DNA of 45,262 bases from Anaerolineae bacterium (GTDB lineage Bacteria > Chloroflexota > Anaerolineae > JAFGEY01), in NCBI GenBank assembly GCA_016783145.1, contig JADHXD010000019.1, positions 1-45,262 of the forward strand, written 5' to 3'. The notes under the pieces were generated by a model. That model did not search any database and was not told the origin of the DNA. It saw only the letters and a list, made by a program, of their open reading frames with translations. The translations under genes were made by a program, and so were the position numbers. Numbering within the stretch: the first letter of the stretch is position 1; each line of letters starts with the position of its first letter. This document shows, piece by piece, positions 16,338 to 22,281 of the stretch.

Positions 16338-18602
16338 TCACTCAACGGCCCACCGGAATGCGTTCTGCCCAAGCTGGAAACCAAGGTCATACTCCAGCAG
16401 GTAGATCGGGAAACCGATCACCACCATTTTCCCGCCGTCGAGCTCGTCTGCCTGGGCAAAGACGATCGCTTCGCCCGCGAACTCGCTGCCTGGCCCACGC
16501 ACGAAAACGGCGTCTCCTGTGCCCAGATCGCTCAGCAGGTAGGGTGAATAGTCTTCCTCGGCAGTGAAGCGCTGCAGCTCCAACACCTGGTCCGCTTCAA
16601 AGCCGGACGCGAGGGGATGGTCTGCCTGGCTGACCTGGACATCGAGGAGCAAGCCACTCTCCCTTGCCTCCGGATCGCCCAGGAAAGCACCGGACAGGAT
16701 CACCCGTCCCCCGCCCTCAAGGTACGCCTGCAGCATGTCCAGCTCATCACCAGAAGGGTTGCCCCCCTCAGCTTGATAGTCGCCGGTGCACCACACAACG
16801 ACGCTGTACGACTGCATCTTCCCCGGATCCACCTCTCCGTCCAGCCCTGTCGACCAGACGTCAGGCTCGTGGCCTTCCTCGATCACAATGTCGTAGAACT
16901 GGTAGGCGCTGGTCCACCAATCCAGCGTCCCTTCACCATCGTCATCAGCCACAATGAGCACGCTTCCTTCCAGCTCGGGGATCACGGTATCGCCGTCCTC
17001 GGACTCAGGCGTAGGGGTTGGCTCTGGCGTCAGGTCCTCCTCCGATGGCTCGTAGGCGGTCGGGCAGAGCGCAACACTGGCGGCATCAGGATCAGCCACT
17101 CGGTCCTGCTCCATCAAACACCCGGCAAAGTCGCCGTCGATCAACCTACGTGTGGCTGAAGCCAGCCCTTCTTCGCTGAAGGCCAGGACGACGAGCACCT
17201 GGCGGCCGCCTTCTTCGTTGTGGTAAAAGAGCGCATTCTCTCTGGCGTCCACCGCACCCACGCCCTCTATGTGGATCCAGTCCCGCAATGGCCTGACAGT
17301 CGGTGTCGGCGTGGGGGGGGGCGAGACTGTGGAGGTCGGCGTGGGTGTGTGCCGTGGCGTGGGCGTGGCGCTGGGGGCCGGGGTAAGCGCAGCGCGCTGC
17401 TGCTCAGCCGTTTCCAGGGTGAAGGAAATGCCCTGGGCCGCCATGATTCCGGAGACCTCCGGGCTACGCCACAGTCCGCCATAGAACCCGAGGTAGATCG
17501 TGTCGCGCTCCAGGTCCGGAATGGCTCGCCAACGCAGGATCCGGTTCGCCGATCCGAGCGCAGACTGGAGCGTGGAAAACTCGTCGACCAGCGCTCCGGA
17601 CAGCGCGAGCTCCTCCGCTGTGACCACGAGGGGGACCATCTCCACCTCGTCACCAAAAAAGTGGGGGAACTCGACCAACCCATAGGTCCGGCTGGCAGCA
17701 GCCACAAAGTCCGCGATGTTGGCGATCAGGCGGTTGTTGTCGGCGGTTGCGTTGTACGGTTCGGTCATGAAAGTAAAGTCCCCGACAGCCAGCACCTGAC
17801 CACCGCCGCCCAGGCTCACAGTCACCAGACCGCCAGTCTGCTCGCTCAGAGAGGAGGTGGTCTGCGAATCGCCCGTGATCAGTGCCGTTTCGCCCTGAGC
17901 GATCGAGTGAGCGGCATAAAAGACGACCTCTTCCAGGCCAGCCGTCAGAGGGCTCTCGACAAAGTCTCTCAGTCGAACGTATTGGTAGTTGCCAGCGTTC
18001 TCGGCAGTGCTATAGATGTAGTCATCTGAGAATGCCAGGCCCATTGCCGAGGCCAGGCTGTTGATGGCGGTCACGTCAGACGCCGGGATCAGGTACTCCC
18101 CAAAGACTTCGTCGTAGGCCACGTCTACGCTGTATCGACTGGGATCGCCAGCCAGAAGCACACGCCCCCCCTGCTCAACGAAGCGTCGCACAGCCTCGAC
18201 CTCTTGTGCGGAGAACGAGAGGTGCGGGGAAACGACCACCAGGGAGGCAGCCGCCCGCAGCGCATCAGCCATCGGTTCGTCAGACAGAAGCGACAGCACC
18301 TCCATACCCCGTGCCGTGAGTCTTGACAGCAGTACGTTCAGCTCGTCGTCGTCCACCGCATTGTCGTGGGCTCGATCGACCAGAACTCGGCCTTTGCCCA
18401 GTCGCACATCCCGATCAGCGAACGCGACCGGCTCGGCAATGGGCATATCTACCGCCGAGTGATCGGGCAGGGCCACAGGCGGAGGAGCATAGATGCGTCT
18501 GTAGTAGTAGGCACCCCGTCCCAGAACTGGCAGCGCGAGCAGGAGCACAAAGAGACAAATGCGCCCCACGGATTTGAGCAGGTCCCTTGAGGGCATTCTC
18601 AT
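16338..18602 (-). CDS. Membrane-anchored extracytoplasmic protein with DUF4350/GATase-like domains and Thr/Pro linkers
   Basis: This is a 754-residue protein. A single hydrophobic segment near residues 13-30 should anchor it with the rest outside. Residues about 65-300 form an alpha/beta domain with VVVSPHLSFSAQEVEAVRRF and FVEQGGRVLLAGDPSRY, reminiscent of DUF4350-type domains. Two Thr/Pro-rich linkers (407-438 and 524-534) separate a middle domain from a C-terminal one that again has the pattern YLEGGGRVILSGAFLGDPEA, like a ThuA/glutamine-amidotransferase fold without an obvious catalytic triad. It begins 2 bp after the sppA stop, so the two are co-translated. The function is not recognised; a role in cell-envelope protein turnover is only inferred from the neighbour. 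Confidence 0.72.
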   Translation of the reverse strand: MRMPSRDLLKSVGRICLFVLLLALPVLGRGAYYYRRIYAPPPVALPDHSAVDMPIAEPVAFADRDVRLGKGRVLVDRAHDNAVDDDELNVLLSRLTARGMEVLSLLSDEPMADALRAAASLVVVSPHLSFSAQEVEAVRRFVEQGGRVLLAGDPSRYSVDVAYDEVFGEYLIPASDVTAINSLASAMGLAFSDDYIYSTAENAGNYQYVRLRDFVESPLTAGLEEVVFYAAHSIAQGETALITGDSQTTSSLSEQTGGLVTVSLGGGGQVLAVGDFTFMTEPYNATADNNRLIANIADFVAAASRTYGLVEFPHFFGDEVEMVPLVVTAEELALSGALVDEFSTLQSALGSANRILRWRAIPDLERDTIYLGFYGGLWRSPEVSGIMAAQGISFTLETAEQQRAALTPAPSATPTPRHTPTPTSTVSPPPTPTPTVRPLRDWIHIEGVGAVDARENALFYHNEEGGRQVLVVLAFSEEGLASATRRLIDGDFAGCLMEQDRVADPDAASVALCPTAYEPSEEDLTPEPTPTPESEDGDTVIPELEGSVLIVADDDGEGTLDWWTSAYQFYDIVIEEGHEPDVWSTGLDGEVDPGKMQSYSVVVWCTGDYQAEGGNPSGDELDMLQAYLEGGGRVILSGAFLGDPEARESGLLLDVQVSQADHPLASGFEADQVLELQRFTAEEDYSPYLLSDLGTGDAVFVRGPGSEFAGEAIVFAQADELDGGKMVVIGFPIYLLEYDLGFQLGQNAFRWAVE

Positions 18603-18604
18603 CG

Positions 18605-19480
18605 CTATGGCCTCCTCTGCTTGGGCTCGACGTATAGATAGTAGAGCCCTTGTCGCCAGGCAGGGTCCTCTTCCAGCAGCGCGTCCAGCGATCCAGAAGA
18701 GATCCAGAGGTCCGCTGGCGCGTCCTCCCCGTAGACCAAGCCGTTGACGTCTACGGTTCGATAGTTGGCGATGTGCGCCAAAGCTGCCGCCTTGCGCACC
18801 GCCTCGGTGTTCGCGCCCAACTCGTCCACCAGGCCCAGCCGCAGCGCCTGGACGCCCATAAAGATCTCGCCACTGGAGAGCATCTCACGATCGACTGCCA
18901 GATCTTCGCCGCGTTGGGCAAAGACGGCCTCCAGGAAACCCAGTTTGCTGAGCTCTATCTGGCGCATATAGTCTCCCCGGCTTCCGCCCGAGAACTTGAA
19001 GGGTCCTGTAGACACATAGTCCTCGCTGGTAAAGCGCTGGTCATCGATGGAAGGCAAGAAGCTGATGACGCCGATGTTGCCCACAAGGGAAGCGGGCTTG
19101 GCAAACACATAGTCACCCGCGGCAGCCATATAGTAGCCGCCGCTTGCCGCCAGGTAATCGATGGTGACCACCAGCGGCTTGCGCCGGCGCACGTCCAGCA
19201 GGCGGTAGTACAGCTCCTCAGTAGCCGTCACTTCGCCGCCAGGGCTGTCAATCTCGAGCACCACAGCCCGGATGGAGCGGTCCTCTAGGGCGCGCTCCAG
19301 CATGTCGCCCAGGTAGGAGACACTGCCGCTCCAAATCATGCTCTCGAACCGGATGACCGCCACGCGTGGGACCGGCACCAGCAGGATAGCCAGGACGGCG
19401 CCCAAGATCAGGGGCAGCAGAAACCAGAAGGCAACATAGCCCAGCTTCCGCACCAGCGCGCAAAGAGAGCCTCCGTTCAT
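18605..19480 (-). CDS. sppA: Signal peptide peptidase SppA-like S49 serine protease
   Basis: This 291-residue single-pass membrane protease has one N-terminal transmembrane segment (about 13-37). EIDSPGGEV near 77 and the nucleophile Ser113 in AASGGYYMA match the family. The Lys general base is probably Lys162 in TGPFKFSGG, giving the S49 Ser-Lys dyad. SppA degrades cleaved signal peptides in the membrane. The frame is open back to 19804, but the start at 19480 is preferred: AAAGGACGG lies just before it, the membrane segment follows directly, and a near-perfect minus-strand promoter at 19601-19629 excludes upstream starts. A start at 19498 is the alternative. It forms a pair with the gene at 16338. 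Confidence 0.88.
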   Translation of the reverse strand: MNGGSLCALVRKLGYVAFWFLLPLILGAVLAILLVPVPRVAVIRFESMIWSGSVSYLGDMLERALEDRSIRAVVLEIDSPGGEVTATEELYYRLLDVRRRKPLVVTIDYLAASGGYYMAAAGDYVFAKPASLVGNIGVISFLPSIDDQRFTSEDYVSTGPFKFSGGSRGDYMRQIELSKLGFLEAVFAQRGEDLAVDREMLSSGEIFMGVQALRLGLVDELGANTEAVRKAAALAHIANYRTVDVNGLVYGEDAPADLWISSGSLDALLEEDPAWRQGLYYLYVEPKQRRP

Positions 19481-19600
19481 TGTCCGTCCTTTCTGCATGG
19501 CTGCCCGGGCCAACAGGCCAAGGCGTCTCTGAACACCACCTTTCAGCCCTAGCGATCGCCACGTCCAAGATGAGAGAACCACCCCGAGGGCGATAGAGGC

Positions 19601-19629
19601 AGTATAGGGCAACTTTGCCAGGTTGTCAA
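19601..19629 (-). promoter_or_regulatory. promoter of sppA
   Basis: Read on the minus strand: TTGACA (19629-19624), a 17-bp spacer and TATACT (19606-19601). It directs transcription towards sppA, with a leader of about 115 bases. Confidence 0.8.
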
Positions 19630-19694
19630 ACCAATCTCCGCTCGCTGCGCGCCCAAGAATCTTCCGTTTCTCATAAGTTTTTTCAAACTGGATA

Positions 19695-19723
19695 TTGACA
19701 AATCTAATCCAGTATGGTATAAT
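19695..19723 (+). promoter_or_regulatory. consensus promoter of the DUF2089 operon
   Basis: A perfect TTGACA (19695-19700), a 17-bp spacer and a perfect TATAAT (19718-19723) sit in an AT-rich pocket. The short leader then contains a 7-bp perfect hairpin, GCAGTCC with GGACTGC, at 19765-19785. The region 19481-19806 is thus a divergent promoter region. Confidence 0.9.
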
Positions 19724-19806
19724 CCTTATCGAGATGCGATGGAAATCACTTGCTCTGTGAGAGTGCAGTCCCTTGTGTGGACTGCCGATGGTTGGAGGAG
19801 ACATCT

Positions 19807-20181
19807 ATGTACCCAGTGATCGGCATCTGTCCGATTTGCGGCGAGAACCTGACCGTCACCCGGCTGTACTGCCGGGCGTGTGACTCTACTGTGGAAGGTC
19901 ATTTCACTCTCGGCCGGTTCTATCATCTTGATGCGGAGCAAATGGCATTCATCGAGACCTTTATCCGCTGTGAGGGCAAGCTGACGCGCGTACAGGAAGA
20001 GTTGGGAATGTCCTACCCCACGGCTCGCGCTCGACTCACGGCCGTGATCCGTGCGCTCGGCTACGAAATCGCAGAGTCAAAACAGGATGTGCCGCCCGAA
20101 GAACGGCAGCGGATCCTCGGGCTGTTAGCAGGGGGAGAGATCTCATCGGAGGAGGCAGTACATCTCCTCCAGGGAGAGTAG
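19807..20181 (+). CDS. DUF2089-type zinc-ribbon/HTH regulatory protein
   Basis: This 124-residue protein starts with a zinc ribbon using Cys8, Cys11, Cys22 and Cys25 (CPICG and CRAC). An HTH-like region follows (FIETFIRCEGKLTRVQEELG, then SYPTARARL), the DUF2089 layout. Residues about 97-122 form a helical hairpin (RQRILGLLAGGEISSEEAV) that recurs in the next two genes. GGAGGAG precedes the ATG. DUF2089 proteins are thought to be DNA-binding regulators; here it probably controls its own operon, but that is inference. Confidence 0.85.
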   Translation: MYPVIGICPICGENLTVTRLYCRACDSTVEGHFTLGRFYHLDAEQMAFIETFIRCEGKLTRVQEELGMSYPTARARLTAVIRALGYEIAESKQDVPPEERQRILGLLAGGEISSEEAVHLLQGE

Positions 20182-20209
20182 ACGACTGGAACGCAGAGGA
20201 GGAATCACA

Positions 20210-20575
20210 GTGAGCGAAGAACGTGCCCGTATCCTGCAGATGGTGAGCGAAGGCAAGATCAGCGCCGAAGATGGAGTGAACTTGTTGAACGCACTACGCG
20301 GCACCAAGGAGGCCACTCAGCGACCGCGAGAGAGCAGCCCCCGTTGGCTCCGTGTTCGTGTGACCGACTTGGTGACAGGACGCACCCGCGTCAATGTCAA
20401 TCTGCCGTTTAGTCTGGTGACGGCTGCCACCAAGCTGGGTGCCCGTTTTGCACCGGAGGCAGCGGACCTCGACTGGGAGCAGCTCATCGCTGCCATCAAG
20501 GAGGGTGCGTCCGGCAAGATCGTCGATGTCGAGGACGACGAGGGCGGAGAAAAGGTCGAGGTATTCGTCGAGTAG
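20210..20575 (+). CDS. SHOCT-like helical-hairpin protein, second gene of the DUF2089 operon
   Basis: This 121-residue protein begins with the same short helical hairpin (RARILQMVSEGKISAEDGV) at residues 5-25, followed by a region with PRWLRVRVTDLVTGRTRV near 44 and an acidic C-terminus. The hairpin resembles the SHOCT-like domain found with YvlB/LiaX-type proteins. The start is a GTG 28 bp after the DUF2089 stop, with AGAGGAGG in front. No enzymatic motif is visible. The linker is rich in charged residues and the protein is probably cytoplasmic. Confidence 0.75.
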   Translation: MSEERARILQMVSEGKISAEDGVNLLNALRGTKEATQRPRESSPRWLRVRVTDLVTGRTRVNVNLPFSLVTAATKLGARFAPEAADLDWEQLIAAIKEGASGKIVDVEDDEGGEKVEVFVE

Positions 20576-20599
20576 GGTAGAATCGGAGGGAGTTTCAGC

Positions 20600-21607
20600 A
20601 TGGGAAAGCAGATCCAGGAGGCATTTTCCACGCCAGAAGGTTGCGATCTGGTCGTGGAGAACGTCAAGGGCAAGATCGATGTCAAGGGCTGGGATCGCCC
20701 AGAGACACAGGTCGTGGCTGAACCGCATGACCCAGAGATAGAGGTAGAGATCAGCCAGGACGGCAGGAAAGTGATCGCGCGCACCAAGAGCCAGAACAAG
20801 CGAGGGCCGGGCCTCTGGTTTGAGTGGCTTGCCAAGGGCCGGACCCCAGTCGTTGACTATGCAGTCTGCGTTCCTTTCCACAGCAATCTGACCCTCAGGA
20901 ACGTCAGCGGACCAGTGAGTGTCACGCAGGTTGAAGGGGCCGTTCGCGTCAACAACGTGGACGGCGGTGCTACGCTGGTCGAGGTCAAAGGCGAGGTCAA
21001 GGCAGAGACCGTCAATGGCGCGGTCAAGGTCACCGGGATGGACGGCACATCCACGCTCAAGACGGTCAATGGAACGCTCGACGTCGAGGGCGGCAGGCTG
21101 AGCAGCATTTCGGCTGATACGGTCAACGGAACCATCCACGTTGCAGCTACATTGGACGCCGCCGGGCACTATGCCTTCAAGACCGTCAACGGCGGGTGTC
21201 ACCTGACCGTGTCGCCCAGCTTCAGGGCCCAGGTGTCTGCGCACGGGGTCAACCTCAACGTCACGTGCAAGGTACCCAGCGAGGAGGTCCACCGCCAGTT
21301 CGGTAGCTGGCGGGGAACGATCGGCTCCGGAGACGGGCCAACTGCCGAGATCACCTTCAACACCGTCAACGGGCACCTGAGCATCAACAATGGTGAGCCG
21401 CAGGTCGAGTCCGACCAGCCGCAGGCATCGGAAGAGTCGGCTTCCCCTGAACCACCTGCTGAATCGATCGAGGTCAAGGTAGCCGAGACACCCGCTACTG
21501 AGGAACCGGAGACCTCGCCAATAAAGTCACAGACCGAGATCCTGCAGATGGTGGAGCGAGGGGAGCTCAGCGTCGAGGAAGCGATAGTGCTCCTGAAAGA
21601 TCAGTAG
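20600..21607 (+). CDS. DUF4097 (YvlB-like) beta-repeat protein with C-terminal helical hairpin
   Basis: This 335-residue protein has a DUF4097-type right-handed beta-solenoid between about residues 10 and 265. Regular rungs contain TVNG: ETVNGAVKV, KTVNGTLDV, DTVNGTIHV, KTVNGGCHL and NTVNGHLSI. An acidic, Pro/Glu-rich linker (about 275-310) leads to a final hairpin, EILQMVERGELSVEEAIVL. There is no signal peptide or membrane segment. It is 24 bp downstream of the SHOCT-like gene in one operon. YvlB/LiaX relatives belong to cell-envelope stress systems; a similar role is plausible but not shown. Confidence 0.82.
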   Translation: MGKQIQEAFSTPEGCDLVVENVKGKIDVKGWDRPETQVVAEPHDPEIEVEISQDGRKVIARTKSQNKRGPGLWFEWLAKGRTPVVDYAVCVPFHSNLTLRNVSGPVSVTQVEGAVRVNNVDGGATLVEVKGEVKAETVNGAVKVTGMDGTSTLKTVNGTLDVEGGRLSSISADTVNGTIHVAATLDAAGHYAFKTVNGGCHLTVSPSFRAQVSAHGVNLNVTCKVPSEEVHRQFGSWRGTIGSGDGPTAEITFNTVNGHLSINNGEPQVESDQPQASEESASPEPPAESIEVKVAETPATEEPETSPIKSQTEILQMVERGELSVEEAIVLLKDQ

Positions 21608-21617
21608 CCGTGGACAG

Positions 21618-21748
21618 TTGACCTATTAGGGCTGTTACATTGTCTCTTGGCTCGAATGAGGAGTGCCGCATCCCCCGATGCGGCACGGTGCGCCAGCAAG
21701 CCGGGCGCATCGGGGGATGCGCCCTCCTCGGACTTCGCAACAGCCGTA
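21618..21748 (+). repeat. tandem hairpin repeat, unit 1 (131 bp)
   Basis: This is the first copy of a directly repeated unit that begins TTGACCTATTA and GGCTGTT. It contains the palindrome GCCGCATC(CCCC)GATGCGGC and the inverted pair GCGCATC/GATGCGC. Its ends are imperfectly complementary (GGCTGTTGCAT-like start, ATGCAGCAGCC-like end), so the whole unit could fold into one long branched hairpin. It has no coding potential. Confidence 0.85.
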
Positions 21749-21877
21749 TTGACCTATTACGGCTGTTGCATTGTCTCTTGACTTGACCGAGGAGTGCCGC
21801 ATCGGATGCGGCACGGTGCGCCAGCAAGCCGGGCGCATCGGGGGATGCGCCCTCTTCGGACTATGCAGCAGCCCTAG
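21749..21877 (+). repeat. tandem hairpin repeat, unit 2 (129 bp)
   Basis: The second copy is nearly identical to unit 1, with a shorter palindrome loop (GCCGCATCGGATGCGGC) and a few substitutions. The first ten bases of a third copy (TTGACCTATT) follow at 21878, directly upstream of the leuS promoter. Confidence 0.85.
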
Positions 21878-21895
21878 TTGACCTATTGCGTGATC

Positions 21896-21924
21896 TTGCC
21901 ATGGCTCATGATCCGTGGTATAAT
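21896..21924 (+). promoter_or_regulatory. promoter of the leuS leader
   Basis: TTGCCA (21896-21901), a 17-bp spacer and a perfect TATAAT (21919-21924). Transcription should start near 21931, 22 bases before the leader peptide ATG. Confidence 0.82.
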
Positions 21925-21952
21925 GGACCCAGTTCGTTCTCGGAGAGAACTC

Positions 21953-22051
21953 ATGCCGTATAGAGCCTATGCCTGTGTAACCCGGTACCTCCTCTGCGCT
22001 TCACTCCTTCTTGCGAGGGGTCATTACCGCTTGGGAGAACGCCGGCACTAG
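21953..22051 (+). CDS. Leucine-rich leader peptide of leuS (attenuator)
   Basis: This 32-codon ORF (ATG 21953, TAG 22049) begins 22-25 bases after the predicted transcription start. GGAGAG at 21942-21947 serves as ribosome site. The peptide reads MPYRAYACVTRYLLCASLLL and then ARGHYRLGERRH, with Leu codons CTC CTC at 21989-21994, CTC CTT CTT at 22004-22012 and TTG at 22031. Nearby genes overwhelmingly use CTG for Leu, so the runs use less favoured codons. An intrinsic terminator follows 25 bases after the stop. The arrangement is that of ribosome-mediated attenuation, in which stalling for lack of charged tRNA-Leu prevents termination. It is too short for ordinary gene finders. Confidence 0.85.
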   Translation: MPYRAYACVTRYLLCASLLLARGHYRLGERRH

Positions 22052-22075
22052 GCAAACTCATCCATCGTGCTGTAG

Positions 22076-22109
22076 AAGGCCTCCCCAAGTGGGAGGCCTT
22101 TTTTGTTTT
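22076..22109 (+). terminator. Attenuator terminator upstream of leuS
   Basis: There is a perfect 10-bp stem (AAGGCCTCCC at 22076-22085 with GGGAGGCCTT at 22091-22100), a 5-nt loop, and a T-rich tract TTTTTTGTTTT. CUUGGGAG at 22030-22037 can pair with CUCCCCAAG at 22081-22089 (one bulged C), which would destroy the stem and act as antiterminator. Confidence 0.93.
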
Positions 22110-22144
22110 CACACGGAACTGCGCACACGAAAGGAGACGTGGAA

Positions 22145-22192
22145 ATGGGGCTTGCGAACAGATCCCAACCGTTGTTGAACAGGCCGGCCTGA
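22145..22192 (+). CDS. Second short ORF in the leuS 5' region (15 codons)
   Basis: ATG at 22145 has AAAGGAG at 22130-22136, an ideal spacing of eight bases. The peptide is MGLANRSQPLLNRPA, containing consecutive TTG TTG codons, and stops at 22192, 89 bases before leuS. It lies after the terminator, so it would be translated only on read-through transcripts. It is out of frame with leuS. It may be a translational control element or chance; the strong ribosome site and Leu pair favour the former. Confidence 0.5.
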   Translation: MGLANRSQPLLNRPA

Positions 22193-22281
22193 CCGGCCCC
22201 AGCTACCGGCAAGCCGGCGGAAAGCGGCCGTTCTCCCCGAACGGTTCGACTGCCCATGGCCGAGCCGACAGGAGAACAGAC

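Noticed and set aside
19481-19804. N-terminal extension of sppA by 108 codons
   Set aside because: It crosses the sppA promoter and the divergent DUF2089 promoter; 19480 has a ribosome site directly before a membrane segment.
21618-21887. CRISPR array
   Set aside because: Only two long (~130 bp) direct copies without spacers; internal palindromes point to a hairpin element.
21931-22109. T-box in the leuS leader
   Set aside because: No GGTGGNACCGCG-type sequence or stem-I landmarks; a leader ORF with Leu runs explains the region better.
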